Below, one piece after another: positions 1-9,211 of a DNA stretch of 42,674 nucleotides. Numbering within the stretch: the stretch's first letter is position 1; every line of letters begins with the position of its first letter. The notes beneath the pieces were generated by a model, which saw only the letters and a list, made by a program, of their open reading frames with translations, ran no database searches and was not told where the DNA came from. Location: positions 1 through 42,674 of the forward strand of contig JAJVIG010000011.1 of NCBI GenBank assembly GCA_022072145.1. Direction: 5' to 3'. This stretch comes from Pseudomonadales bacterium. Lineage in GTDB: Bacteria > Pseudomonadota > Gammaproteobacteria > Pseudomonadales > UBA5518. A program made the position numbers and the translations under genes.

Positions 1-2
1 CG

Positions 3-851
3 CGCGCCGCGCTGATGGCGCTCGCGTGGGTGGCGCTGGTCGCGGCCGCCGCCGCGCCGCGCCACGTCGGCGACAGCGTGGCGACGCCGGCCACCGGACG
101 CGACCTGATGCTCGCGATCGACATCTCCGAAAGCATGCTGACCGAGGATCTGGAACTCGACGGCCAGGCGGTGGACCGCCTCACCGTGGTGCGCCACGTG
201 CTGCGCGAGTTCCTGCGCCGCCGCGCCGGCGATCGCATCGGGCTGATCCTGTTCGGCAGCAACGCCTACCTGCACGTGCCGCTCACCTTCGACCACGCCA
301 CCCTCGCCCGGCTGCTCGACGAGGCGCGCATCGGTTTCGCCGGCCGGCAGACCGCGATCGGCGATGCGCTCGGCCTCGCGGTCAAGCGCCTGCGCGAGCG
401 CCCGCGCAACGCGCGCGTGCTGGTGCTGATCACCGACGGGGCGAACACCGCCGGCGAGCTCGCACCGCTGCAGGCCGCGCAGCTCGCCACACGCGCGGGG
501 CTGCGGGTGCACACCATCGGCGTCGGCGCCGAATCGATGGCGGTACCGGGACTGCTGGGCGGACTGCTGGGGCCGCGTCGGCTGAACCCCTCGGCCGACC
601 TCGACGAGGACACGCTGCGCGCGATCGCGAACCGGACCGGCGGGCGCTATTTCCGGGCGCGCGACCGTGGCGAGCTGGAACGGATCTACGCGGAGCTCGA
701 TCGCCTGGAGCCGGTCGAGCAGGACGCGCGTCATTACCGGCCGCAGGTCTCGCTGGCGCACTGGCCGCTCGGCCTCGCGTTGCTGCTCTCGCTGGCGCTG
801 GCCGCGCGCCTGCTGTGGCCGTTGCGCACGACGCCCGCGCACGGAGACTGA
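3..851 (+). CDS. BatA-like VWA-domain protein, 5' end outside the window
   Basis: Inner-membrane protein of the Bat (Bacteroides aerotolerance) type with a periplasmic or cytoplasmic von Willebrand A domain. The reading frame is open from base 3 and the visible protein begins in a hydrophobic segment followed by GRDLMLAIDISES, as in the middle of BatA proteins, so about 50 N-terminal residues lie upstream; the Met at 15 is probably internal. The MIDAS metal site looks intact: DISES (DxSxS) and the later LITDGANT. A C-terminal hydrophobic helix near bases 765-830 would anchor it. The next gene starts 4 bases after the stop, so it is co-transcribed with the BatB/C and BatD genes. Family members are linked to stress tolerance and envelope integrity; the molecular role is not settled. 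Confidence 0.85.
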   Translation, partial: RAALMALAWVALVAAAAAPRHVGDSVATPATGRDLMLAIDISESMLTEDLELDGQAVDRLTVVRHVLREFLRRRAGDRIGLILFGSNAYLHVPLTFDHATLARLLDEARIGFAGRQTAIGDALGLAVKRLRERPRNARVLVLITDGANTAGELAPLQAAQLATRAGLRVHTIGVGAESMAVPGLLGGLLGPRRLNPSADLDEDTLRAIANRTGGRYFRARDRGELERIYAELDRLEPVEQDARHYRPQVSLAHWPLGLALLLSLALAARLLWPLRTTPAHGD

Positions 852-855
852 AGCG

Positions 856-2649
856 ATGCCGCCCGTGCTGGCCGATTTCCACTTCCTGCGCCCATGGTGG
901 CTGCTCGCGCTGCTGCCCTGCGCGCTGCTGGTGCTGTGGTTCGCGCGCCGGCGCCGGCGTCCTGCGCTGTGGAGCACGCTGATCGACCCGGCCCTGCTCG
1001 GCCATCTGCTGCTGCCCGCGCAGGCGAACCACCGCGGCGCGCTGCCGTTCGCGCTGCTCGCCGGCTGGACGCTGGCGGTGCTCGGACTCGCCGGTCCGGC
1101 CTGGGAGCGGCTGCCGGAGCCGCTGCACCGCAGCGGCGAGGCGCTGATCGTGGCACTCGAACTCGACGCGAGCATGCGCGCCACCGACCTCGCGCCGTCG
1201 CGCCTCGAGCGTGCGCGCCACAAGATCGCCGACGTGCTCGCACTGCGGCGCGACGGGCTCACCGCGCTGATCGTCTACGCCGGCGACGCCCACGTGGTCA
1301 CGCCGCTGTCCGACGACGCGAACACGCTGGCCGCGATGCTGCCCGCGCTCGATCCCGCGATCATGCCCGAACCCGGCAACGATCCGGTCAGCGCGGCCGA
1401 ACTGGCCGCGCAACTGCTGCGCGGCGCCGGACTCGACGAGGGCCGCGTGCTGTTCATCGCCGATGCGCTGCCACGGCACCACCACGCGGCGCTGGCCGAT
1501 ACGCTGGGAGCGGCCGGGCTGGAGTTCTCTCTGCTCGCCGCGGGCACCGAACCGGGCTCGCCGATCCCGCTGGCGGACGGCGGTTTCCTACGCGACGCCG
1601 ACGGCGCGATCCTCGTCGCCGGCATGGACAGCGACACGATGCGCGAGGCCACGGCCGCTGCCGGCGGGCGCTTCGCGCTGCTCGGCGTCGACGACCGCGA
1701 CCTCCGCCACCTGCTGCCGCAAGGCCGCGCCACGCGCACGCTGGACTCGCGCGACCAGCACCGCCGGTTCGACCGCTGGCAGGACCGTGCGCCGTGGCTC
1801 GCGCTCGCGCTGCTGCCGCTGGCCGCGCTCGCCTTCCGCCGCGGCTGGTTGCTCGGTGCCACGCTGCTCGTGCTGCTGCCGACACCGCGCGCCGAGGCTC
1901 TCGAGTGGCGCGACCTGTGGCTCACCAGGGACCAGCAGGCCGCACGCGCGCTCGCCGACGGGGACGCCGCGCGCGCGGCAAGCCTGTTCCGCTCGCAGGC
2001 GTGGCGCGGTGCCGCGCAGTACCGTGCCGGCGACCATGACGGCGCGGCCGCGAGCTGGTCCGGGCTCGACGACGCGAACGCACACTACAACCGCGGCAAT
2101 GCGCTGGCGCGCGCCGGGCGCCTCGACGAGGCGGTCGCAGCCTACGACGCCGCGCTGGCGCGCGATCCGCAGCACGCCGACGCGGCGGCCAACCGCCGCC
2201 TCGTCGAGGAACTCGCGCGCCAGCGCGAGGCCCAAAGCCGCGCAGCCCACGACGGCGACGACGCCTCGCGCTCCGCGGGCAAGGATGGCGAGATGCCGCC
2301 GCCCGGTGCGGACGGTTCGGAGTCCGACCAGACAGACCGGACCGACGGCAGCGCGCGCGAACGCGACACGCCCGACCAGCCACCCGCTTCCGGTGAGGAC
2401 GGTGCAGCAGCGCGCGACGGCGACGGCGAGCGCGCGCACGATGACGCCGATAGCAGCGATGGCGTCGCGATGGACGATCGGGCCGCGCCGTCGCCGGCCG
2501 ATGGCGCGGGCGAGCCGCCCTACGAGGAGGAGCAGGCGATGGAGCACTGGTTGCGACGTATTCCGGACGACCCCGGTGCGCTGCTGCGCCGCAAGTTCGA
2601 GTACGAGCACCGGCTGCGGCGCGGCGAGCGCGAGGAGGAAGCGTGGTGA
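856..2649 (+). CDS. BatB-BatC fusion: VWA and TPR-domain membrane protein
   Basis: 597-residue protein joining a BatB-type VWA domain to a BatC-type TPR region. Order: two N-terminal membrane helices (about residues 10-27 and 55-75), VWA domain (about 90-275), two more hydrophobic stretches (about 313-350), one clear TPR (about 405-445, NRGNALARAGRLDEA), a long acidic low-complexity linker rich in D, G, S and A, and a conserved tail with WLRRIPDDPGALLRRKF. ATG at 856 was chosen because it follows the upstream stop by 4 bases, has GGAG upstream, and precedes the first helix; the frame is open further upstream inside the previous gene. The MIDAS is unusual: ELDAS where DxSxS is expected. The last 7 bases overlap BatD, suggesting translational coupling. 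Probably works with the neighbouring BatA and BatD in one membrane complex. Confidence 0.87.
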   Translation: MPPVLADFHFLRPWWLLALLPCALLVLWFARRRRRPALWSTLIDPALLGHLLLPAQANHRGALPFALLAGWTLAVLGLAGPAWERLPEPLHRSGEALIVALELDASMRATDLAPSRLERARHKIADVLALRRDGLTALIVYAGDAHVVTPLSDDANTLAAMLPALDPAIMPEPGNDPVSAAELAAQLLRGAGLDEGRVLFIADALPRHHHAALADTLGAAGLEFSLLAAGTEPGSPIPLADGGFLRDADGAILVAGMDSDTMREATAAAGGRFALLGVDDRDLRHLLPQGRATRTLDSRDQHRRFDRWQDRAPWLALALLPLAALAFRRGWLLGATLLVLLPTPRAEALEWRDLWLTRDQQAARALADGDAARAASLFRSQAWRGAAQYRAGDHDGAAASWSGLDDANAHYNRGNALARAGRLDEAVAAYDAALARDPQHADAAANRRLVEELARQREAQSRAAHDGDDASRSAGKDGEMPPPGADGSESDQTDRTDGSARERDTPDQPPASGEDGAAARDGDGERAHDDADSSDGVAMDDRAAPSPADGAGEPPYEEEQAMEHWLRRIPDDPGALLRRKFEYEHRLRRGEREEEAW

Positions 2650-4352
2650 GGCGGTGGCTGGGCCCCTGGCTCGCGCTCGTGCTGTTGCTCGCACTGCACG
2701 CCGCCGGCGCCGAGGCACGCGTCGACGCGCAGGTCGACCGCGAGCGGCTGTCGCTCGCGGAGAGCCTGCTGCTCACGATCCGCGTGACCGGCAGTCTCGA
2801 CGCCGAGGTGCCGGACCTCTCGGCGCTGGAGCGCGATTTCGAGCTGCTGGGGACCAGCCGCAACTCGAGTTTCTCGATCGGCGGCGGCCAGCGCGAGACG
2901 GCCACCGAATGGCAGATCACGCTGGCGCCGCGGCGCAGCGGCCAGTTGCGGATTCCACCGCTCGCGATCGCGGGCGAACAGACGCGGGCGATCACGATCA
3001 CGGTCGACAACGACGCTCCGCACGCCGCCGCGAGCGGCGAGGTGCGGCTCGAAGTCGACACCGACCACGACGAACTGTACGTGCAGCAGCAACTGTTGCT
3101 GACCGTACGTGTGCTGCACGCGGTGAACCTGAATCGCGGCGCGACGCTCGAGCCGCCGGCGATCGACGACGCGCTGGTGCAGGAGCTCGGCGAGAACACC
3201 TACACGAAGACGATCGCCGGCCGGCGCTTCGCCGTGTTCGAGCGCCGCTATGCGGTGTTCGCGCAACGCAGCGGTGAACTCCTGATCCCGTCGCTTGGAT
3301 TCCGCGCCTCGGTGGGCGGCGCCGGCGGCTGGTTCGACCAGTTCGGCGCGCGCGCGATCCGGCTGCGCTCGCCGGAGAAGCGCCTGCGCGTGCTGCCGCC
3401 GGTGGACGCCGCGACACCGTGGCTGCCGGCCCGCGTGCTGACGCTGGTGGAGACCTGGGACAAGGATCCGCAGACCCTGCGCGCGGGTGACTCGGCGACG
3501 CGCACCATAACGCTGCGCGCGCGTGGACTGACCGCGGCCCAGTTGCCGCCGCTGCCGTCGGCCGCGGTCGACGGGCTGCGCTTCTACCCCGACCAGCCAC
3601 GCCTCGAGGACACGCCACAGGACGACGGTGTCCTCGGTTCGCGCAGCGAGAGCGCCGCCGTGATCGCCGGGCGCGCCGGCCGTTTCGTGCTGCCGCCCAT
3701 CGAACTGCGCTGGTGGGACACGCAGAACCGGCGCTTCGAGACCGCGCTGATTCCCGAACGCACGCTCGAGGTCACCGGCGCCACGGGCAGCGCACGGGGA
3801 CCGACGCAGCCGTTACCTCCGTCCACGACCGGGGAGTCGCCGACCGACATCGACGCCACGACCCCGGATCCCGCCCGCGCGAAGCGTGCGGCACCCGGTT
3901 CGGCGCTGCCGTGGATGATCACGACCCTGCTGTTCGCGCTCGCCACGCTGTTCAGCGGCTGGCAATGGTGGCGCGCCACGCGGGCGAGGCCGGCACCGGC
4001 TCCGGCCACCACGCACCCGGGTGCACCCGACGAAGCCGCCGCCTTCGCCGCGCTGCAGTCAGCTGCCGGCGGCACCGATCCGGCACGGCTCGCCGAGGCG
4101 CTCGCACGCTGGGGAGCCGCGGCGTTTCCCGGGCGACAAATCCGCAGCGCCGGCGACGCGATCGAGGTCGCGGGCGACCCCGGGCTGAGCGCCGCGTTCG
4201 AACAGCTGCTGGCGAGTGCCTATGGCGCGGACCGGAGTGGATTCGATACGGATACCGCGGCGCGGCTGCTCGCGTGCGTCACCGCGCTGCGTGCCGGGCG
4301 CCCCGACGACCGCGAACCCCCGACCGGCCTGCCGCCGCTGTACCCCGTGTAG
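2643..4352 (+). CDS. BatD family protein
   Basis: 569-residue exported membrane protein of the BatD (oxygen tolerance) family. It has an N-terminal signal sequence (about residues 1-24, ending GAEA), a large beta-rich periplasmic region, one membrane helix near residues 420-443 (PWMITTLLFALATLF) and a short cytoplasmic C-terminal domain. The first codons are GTG GTG, so translation may start at 2643 or 2646; both overlap the end of the BatB/C gene and a GAGGA element lies just upstream. It is the last gene of the operon: the following gene is convergent and two perfect hairpins separate them. Role inferred from family and operon only; no catalytic residues are expected. Confidence 0.85.
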   Translation: MVRRWLGPWLALVLLLALHAAGAEARVDAQVDRERLSLAESLLLTIRVTGSLDAEVPDLSALERDFELLGTSRNSSFSIGGGQRETATEWQITLAPRRSGQLRIPPLAIAGEQTRAITITVDNDAPHAAASGEVRLEVDTDHDELYVQQQLLLTVRVLHAVNLNRGATLEPPAIDDALVQELGENTYTKTIAGRRFAVFERRYAVFAQRSGELLIPSLGFRASVGGAGGWFDQFGARAIRLRSPEKRLRVLPPVDAATPWLPARVLTLVETWDKDPQTLRAGDSATRTITLRARGLTAAQLPPLPSAAVDGLRFYPDQPRLEDTPQDDGVLGSRSESAAVIAGRAGRFVLPPIELRWWDTQNRRFETALIPERTLEVTGATGSARGPTQPLPPSTTGESPTDIDATTPDPARAKRAAPGSALPWMITTLLFALATLFSGWQWWRATRARPAPAPATTHPGAPDEAAAFAALQSAAGGTDPARLAEALARWGAAAFPGRQIRSAGDAIEVAGDPGLSAAFEQLLASAYGADRSGFDTDTAARLLACVTALRAGRPDDREPPTGLPPLYPV

Positions 4353-4353
4353 A

Positions 4354-4406
4354 TCCGGGCTGTGCCCGGACATGTCCGGCGCACCCTGTTCGGCCACAGG
4401 CCGAAC
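4354..4406. terminator. Two tandem hairpins between convergent BatD and pepN
   Basis: Two perfect inverted repeats sit between the stop codons: TCCGGGC-tgt-GCCCGGA at 4354-4370 and GTTCGGCC-aca-GGCCGAAC at 4388-4406. Both have 3-base loops and neither is followed by a T-run on either strand. They could end transcription from both sides or protect the two mRNA 3' ends. The inverted repeats are certain; the function is inferred. Confidence 0.6.
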
Positions 4407-4432
4407 CTGCGGACATTCACACCTGACCTGCC

Positions 4433-7090
4433 TCAGGCCAGGCTTTTGGACACCACCTCGTAACAGTCCCGCGACAGCGCGCGGTGCTCCAGCAGGTGCT
4501 CGAGCTGCGCGCGCATGCCGTCGCGGTACGGTGCCGCGAAGCGCCGCCAGCGCGTCAGCGGCACCAGCAGGCGTGCCGCGACCAGCGGATTCAGTGCATC
4601 GATGGCGGCGACCTGTTCGCCGAGGAAGCGGTACCCCGCATGATCGTCCCGATGGAACGCGCCCGGATTCGCGTTCGCGAAGCTGCCGATCAGCGCGCGC
4701 ACCTTGTTCGGGTTGCGCACGTCGAACTCCGCGCTCGCGCGCAGCCGGCATACGTCGTCCAGCGTGGCCAGGCCAGGACGCAGCGCCTGCGCCTGGAACC
4801 ACAGGTTCATCGCCAGCGGCTCGTCACGCCAGCGGGCGTGGAAATCGAGCAGCAGCTCGGCGGCCATCGCGCGCCCGGTGGCGTCGCTGGCCTGCAGCAT
4901 CGCGTTGAGCGCTGCCAATACATCGGTCATGTTGTCCTGCGCGTAGTACTGCTGGTACGCCAGATCGCGCGCCTCCTCGTCGTCGAGCAGCAGCAGGTAC
5001 GACAGGCAGGCGTTCTTGAGGCTGCGCCGCGCGACGTCGTCGGCCTCGACGCGGTAGGCGGATCCGCCAACGTTGGCGAGATGGCAACGCAGCAGCGCAT
5101 CGCGCAACGCCGCCGCGATCTCGCGGCGCAGGCCGCTGCGCGCCGCGTGGATCGCCTGCGGATCGATCGCATCGCCGAGTTCCGCGAGGTACGCCTCGGT
5201 GGGCAGCGTGAGCATCTGCGCGATCAGCGCGCGGTCGCCGCCGGTGTCGGCCAGCAACGCGCGCAAGCCCGCGACCAGCCGCTCGTCGGGCGCACCGGGG
5301 CTCCTGCCGGTCGCGAGCGCCTCGATGCGCTGGCCGAGCACGCGCACCGCCAGCGTCTGGCCGGCATCCCAGCGCGCCACCCCGTCGCTGTCGCGGCGCA
5401 TCAACGTGGCAAGGTCGTCGAGATCGTAGTCGTAGCGCAGCCTGACCGGTGCCGAGAAGCCGCGCAGCAGGCTGGGCAGCGGCCGTTCGCGCACGTCGTG
5501 GAACTCGAACTCGTGCTCGGCTTCGGTGAGTTCCAGCACCCGCTCGGTCCCGGCCGCCGCGGCCTCGCCAGACAGGCGCAGCGGGATCTCGCCGTCGCTT
5601 CCGAGCAGCGCCAGGCGCACCGGAATATGGAACGGTTCCTTGAGCGGCTGACCCGGCGTCGGTGCGCAACTCTGCACGAAACGCAGTCGATAGTGCCCGC
5701 TCGCCGCATCGTAGGTGTCGCTCACCTCGAGCAACGGCGTGCCGGCCTGCGTGTACCAGCGGAAGAACTGCGCGAGATCGCGCCCGGAGGCGTCCTCCAT
5801 GGCGCGCACGAAATCCTCGACGGTGACGGCCTGCCCGTCGTGGCGCGCGAAGTACAGATCGCAGCCACGGCGAAACGCCGGCGCACCGATCAGCTCGCGG
5901 ATCATCCGCACCACCTCGGCGCCCTTCTCGTAGACCGTCAGCGTGTAGAAGTTGTTGATCTCGATGTACGAGTCGGGACGCACCGGATGCGCCATCGGGC
6001 CCGCGTCCTCGGGGAACTGGCTGCTGCGCAGCAGGTTCACGTTCTCGATCCGGCGCACCGCGCGCGAACCCGTGTCGGCCGAGAATTCGGCGTCACGGAA
6101 CACCGTGAAGCCCTCCTTCAGGCTGAGCTGGAACCAGTCGCGGCAGGTCACGCGGTTGCCCGACCAGTTGTGGAAGTACTCGTGCGCGACGATCGCCGCG
6201 ATGCGCTGGAACGCCGCGTCGGTGGTGATCGCCGGCTTCGCGAGCACGGCCTGCGTGTTGAAGATGTTGAGCCCCTTGTTCTCCATCGCGCCCATGTTGA
6301 AATCGTCGACGGCGACGATCATGAACACGCCGAGGTCGTACTCGCGCCCGTACTCGCGCTCGTCCCAGCGCATCGCCTGCTGCAGCGCGCCCATCGCGAA
6401 CGCGCACTTGTCCAGGTCCTTCTCCTCGACATGGATCCGCAGCGTGACCTCGCGGCCCGAGCAGGTGACGAAGCGGTCCTCGACGTGCGCCAGGTCGCCG
6501 GCCACCAGGGCGAACAGATAGCACGGCTTCGGGAACGGATCCTCCCAGCGCACCCAGTGGCGGCCGCCGTCGAGTTCGCCCGAGGCGACCCGGTTGCCGT
6601 TGCCGAGCAGCACCGGGAAACGCGCGCGGTCGGCCACGATCGTGGTGGTATAGCGCGCGAGCACGTCGGGGCGGTCGGGAAAGAAGGTGATGCGGCGAAA
6701 CCCCTCGGCCTCGCACTGCGTGCAGTACATGCCGCGCGAACGGTACAGGCCCTCGAGCGCCGTGTTGTCCTGCGGCCGCAGTTCGACCACCGTCTCGAGC
6801 TCGCAGCGCTCGGGCACGTCGTCGATCTCGAGTCCGGCAGCATCGTGGCGATAGCGCTCCGGCGCCAGCGCGACACCGTCGAGCGCGATCGCACGCAGTG
6901 CCAGTGCCTGCCCGTCGAGGCGCAGCATGCGTGGTGCGGCAGGGTGGGCGCCGTTGCGCTCGATCGCCAGCCGGCTGCGCACTCGTGTGAGATCCTCCCC
7001 CAGATCGAACTCGAGGTCCACCCGGGTGACCAGGAACGGCGGAACGTGGTAGTCGCGCAGCAGCACCGCGCGCGGCGTGGCATCCTCCAT
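4433..7090 (-). CDS. pepN: Aminopeptidase N (M1 zinc metallopeptidase)
   Basis: Cytosolic aminopeptidase that removes N-terminal residues from peptides. At 885 residues it matches the usual PepN length. The M1 signatures are present: GAMENKG near residue 266, the zinc motif HEYFH near residue 302 followed by the downstream Glu in LKEGFTVF, and the Tyr-containing YEKGAEVVRM that stabilises the transition state. Start ATG 7090 (MEDATPRAV) has GGAGGG about 9 bases upstream and fits the family N-terminus; the open frame extends further but inside the neighbouring gene. Follows the DUF1315 gene by 14 bases, probably in the same transcript, as in Pseudomonas-like genomes. No anomalies seen. Confidence 0.97.
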   Translation of the reverse strand: MEDATPRAVLLRDYHVPPFLVTRVDLEFDLGEDLTRVRSRLAIERNGAHPAAPRMLRLDGQALALRAIALDGVALAPERYRHDAAGLEIDDVPERCELETVVELRPQDNTALEGLYRSRGMYCTQCEAEGFRRITFFPDRPDVLARYTTTIVADRARFPVLLGNGNRVASGELDGGRHWVRWEDPFPKPCYLFALVAGDLAHVEDRFVTCSGREVTLRIHVEEKDLDKCAFAMGALQQAMRWDEREYGREYDLGVFMIVAVDDFNMGAMENKGLNIFNTQAVLAKPAITTDAAFQRIAAIVAHEYFHNWSGNRVTCRDWFQLSLKEGFTVFRDAEFSADTGSRAVRRIENVNLLRSSQFPEDAGPMAHPVRPDSYIEINNFYTLTVYEKGAEVVRMIRELIGAPAFRRGCDLYFARHDGQAVTVEDFVRAMEDASGRDLAQFFRWYTQAGTPLLEVSDTYDAASGHYRLRFVQSCAPTPGQPLKEPFHIPVRLALLGSDGEIPLRLSGEAAAAGTERVLELTEAEHEFEFHDVRERPLPSLLRGFSAPVRLRYDYDLDDLATLMRRDSDGVARWDAGQTLAVRVLGQRIEALATGRSPGAPDERLVAGLRALLADTGGDRALIAQMLTLPTEAYLAELGDAIDPQAIHAARSGLRREIAAALRDALLRCHLANVGGSAYRVEADDVARRSLKNACLSYLLLLDDEEARDLAYQQYYAQDNMTDVLAALNAMLQASDATGRAMAAELLLDFHARWRDEPLAMNLWFQAQALRPGLATLDDVCRLRASAEFDVRNPNKVRALIGSFANANPGAFHRDDHAGYRFLGEQVAAIDALNPLVAARLLVPLTRWRRFAAPYRDGMRAQLEHLLEHRALSRDCYEVVSKSLA

Positions 7091-7104
7091 CGGCAATCCC
7101 TCCG

Positions 7105-7389
7105 TCAGCCGCCGAAGCCGCTGGCGCGCACGATGCGGATCAGGTCCGGCTCTTCCCCGGCTGGCGTGGCGCAGACCTCCCCGCGCGTCTTGCTGCCGCA
7201 GTCGATGAAGCCGGTACGCTGCTCGCTGCCGAGGTGGCGGGCTTCCCAGGCGATCATCGCCTGCATGCACAGCTCGCGCTGCCCGAGCGTGAGCGGCGCG
7301 CCGTCGGCCCACTTGCCGATCTCGATCGCGCGCCGCAGGCTGCTGTGGACTTCCGGCGTGATCATCTGCAGCATCGTCTCGAAATCCAT
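7105..7389 (-). CDS. DUF1315 (YeaC) family small protein
   Basis: About 94 residues, cytoplasmic, of the YeaC/DUF1315 family of unknown function. Recognised by the N-terminal pattern MDFETMLQMITPEVHSSLRRA, followed by GKWADGAPLT and CMQAMIAWEARH. ATG at 7389 was preferred over ATG 7404 because GGGAGC lies 7-8 bases before it and family members begin at this point; the longer start would overlap the rhomboid gene by 11 bases. Located between the rhomboid gene and pepN with only 4 and 14 bases of spacing, so almost certainly one operon. Nothing in the sequence suggests a catalytic site. Confidence 0.85.
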   Translation of the reverse strand: MDFETMLQMITPEVHSSLRRAIEIGKWADGAPLTLGQRELCMQAMIAWEARHLGSEQRTGFIDCGSKTRGEVCATPAGEEPDLIRIVRASGFGG

Positions 7390-7393
7390 CGCG

Positions 7394-8293
7394 CTAGCTC
7401 CCATCGGCTCCCGTTGCGGGGGGGCGCGAGTATAGCAAAGCGGCGCCGAGTCCCAGCAGGACGCCGATCAGCAGTCCGCCGACGTGCGCGCCGTTGGCGA
7501 TGGCGCCGAAACCGATCGCCTCGACCAGCCCGCTCATGCACACCACCAGCCACACCAGCATCGCCGCCATCACCCCGGGCGGCAGCGTGAAACCCGGTTG
7601 CGCGACACGCCGCGTCCAGGCCCACGCGTAGCCCAGCAGCCCATAGATCACGCCCGACATGCCGCCGAACATCACCGTGCCGTCGTGGAGGTACTGGACG
7701 ATGTTGCCGCCGGCGCCGGTCAGCACCAGCAGCGCGAGCAGCGTCGCCGCACCGCGCGCGCGCTCGATGCGCCGCCCGAGTTCCCACAGCCACAGCATGT
7801 TGAACGCCAGGTGCAGCAGGCCGAAATGCAGGAACACCGGCGTCAGCAGCCGCCAGTACTCGCCGCGCGCGTAAGTGGCCGCCACGCTTTCGAACACGAA
7901 GCCGCCGCCGGCGCCGCGCTGGAACGCGGTGAAAGCCAGCCAGCGCAGCATGCGCAACTCGTGGTCGACGAACACCAGCAACGTGCCGGCCATGCTGAGC
8001 GCGATCGCCAGCAGCGTCAGCGGCTGCCGCCGCAGCCCCTCGGCCGCCGCCACCAAAGCGCGGCGCAGCGGCGCCTGCGTCACGACCGGAGCCGCGAGCG
8101 ACAGTTCGCCGCGCTGCCAGCGTTCGAAGGCCGAGCGCACCTCCGCGACGTCCTCCTCGCGCGCCACCACCAGCACCTGCCTGCCGTCGGCCGTGTCGAA
8201 CACGCGATGCACGATGCGCCGCCTCCACAGGTAGCTGCTGAACCCGGCCAGCTCGGCGCCGATGCGTGTCTCGATCGCGCGGTGGGCGCTCAT
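7394..8293 (-). CDS. Rhomboid-family intramembrane serine protease
   Basis: 299-residue multi-pass membrane protein with a soluble N-terminal region (about residues 1-90) and a rhomboid domain. The serine is in GGMSGVIYG (about Ser213) and the partner histidine in GAHVGGL (about His270), in the helices expected for the catalytic dyad; the WR motif of loop L1 (YWRLLTPVFLH) and the HLAFNMLWLW segment are also present. It cleaves membrane helices of substrates that cannot be predicted here. The N-terminal region resembles the cytosolic GlpG-type domain in size, but I did not establish homology. Lies 33 bases after nadK and 4 bases before the DUF1315 gene, within one operon. Start ATG 8293 has only a weak ribosome site. 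Confidence 0.92.
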   Translation of the reverse strand: MSAHRAIETRIGAELAGFSSYLWRRRIVHRVFDTADGRQVLVVAREEDVAEVRSAFERWQRGELSLAAPVVTQAPLRRALVAAAEGLRRQPLTLLAIALSMAGTLLVFVDHELRMLRWLAFTAFQRGAGGGFVFESVAATYARGEYWRLLTPVFLHFGLLHLAFNMLWLWELGRRIERARGAATLLALLVLTGAGGNIVQYLHDGTVMFGGMSGVIYGLLGYAWAWTRRVAQPGFTLPPGVMAAMLVWLVVCMSGLVEAIGFGAIANGAHVGGLLIGVLLGLGAALLYSRPPATGADGS

Positions 8294-8326
8294 CGCCGCG
8301 CCCGCGGCGGCGCCACGCGCCGCGCT

Positions 8327-9211
8327 TCAGTCGCCATCGGGACGGCTGCCCCAGCCGAGCTTGGCCCGGCAGATCGCGTAGAAGTTGTGATCCAGCGGAT
8401 GCAGCAGCCGCAGGTGCTCGGGCTTCTTGTGCACGTGCACCATATCGCCCGGGCTGGCCGAGAAATTCAGCTGGCCGTCGCAGCTGATCGCCGGATGCAG
8501 GTCGTTGTACTCGTTGATCACGATGCGCACGCTGCTGCTGCCGTGGATCACCAGCGGCCGGCTGCCCAGCGTGTGCGGGAACATCGGCACCAGCACCATC
8601 GCGTCGAGACCCGGATGCATGATCGGCCCGCCGCCCGACAGCGAGTACGCGGTGCTGCCGGTGGGGGTGGAGATGATCAGCCCGTCCGAGCGCTGCGTGT
8701 AGACGAATTGCTCCTCGATGTAGAGCTCGAACTCGATCATGCGCGCCGAAACGCCGGAGTTGAGCACCACGTCGTTCAGCGCATCGCCGCGCGCGAGCAC
8801 CTCGTGCCCGCGTGTGACCAGCACGTCGAGCAGGAAGCGCGACTCGATCAGGTAACGCCCGGCCAGCACCTCGGCGATCTGCGCCTCGAGATGCTGCGGG
8901 GAGATATCGGTCAGGAAGCCGAGGCGGCCGCGGTTCACACCCAGCACCGGTGCGCTCTGCGCCGCCAGCGCCCGCGCCGCGCCGAGCAGGCTGCCGTCGC
9001 CCCCCACCACGATCACCAGCTCCGTATGCCGACCGATCTCCTCGCACGGCAGCACCTCGTGCGGCGACGAATCCAGCAGCGCGGCGACCTCGCTCTCGAC
9101 CACCACCTCGCGCCCGCGGGAACGCAGGAAGTCGCGCAGGTGGACCAGCGTCTCGCGTACCTCGGGATTGCCGACGCGCCCCATCAAGCCGATCCGGCGG
9201 AACCGGCTCAT
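8327..9211 (-). CDS. nadK: NAD kinase
   Basis: Cytosolic enzyme that phosphorylates NAD to NADP with ATP or polyphosphate. 294 residues, typical for the proteobacterial form. Diagnostic motifs are VVGGDGSLLGAAR (the GGDG nucleotide/catalytic loop), LNDVVLNSG, and TPTGSTAYSLSGGGPI. ATG 9211 (MSRFRRIGLMG) matches the family start and overlaps the upstream coiled-coil gene by 4 bases (ATGA), so its translation is likely coupled to that gene. The frame continues open upstream, within that gene, which is a shadow of GC-rich coding sequence. Confidence 0.97.
   Translation of the reverse strand: MSRFRRIGLMGRVGNPEVRETLVHLRDFLRSRGREVVVESEVAALLDSSPHEVLPCEEIGRHTELVIVVGGDGSLLGAARALAAQSAPVLGVNRGRLGFLTDISPQHLEAQIAEVLAGRYLIESRFLLDVLVTRGHEVLARGDALNDVVLNSGVSARMIEFELYIEEQFVYTQRSDGLIISTPTGSTAYSLSGGGPIMHPGLDAMVLVPMFPHTLGSRPLVIHGSSSVRIVINEYNDLHPAISCDGQLNFSASPGDMVHVHKKPEHLRLLHPLDHNFYAICRAKLGWGSRPDGD

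Noticed and set aside
4484..7435. A continuous 983-codon open frame on the plus strand, antisense to pepN
   Set aside because: High GC removes stop codons from antisense frames; the residues are Arg/Gln/His/Ala-rich without any domain, while pepN on the other strand has intact motifs. Similar long antisense frames lie opposite rpsA, gyrA, nadK and others and were dismissed for the same reason.
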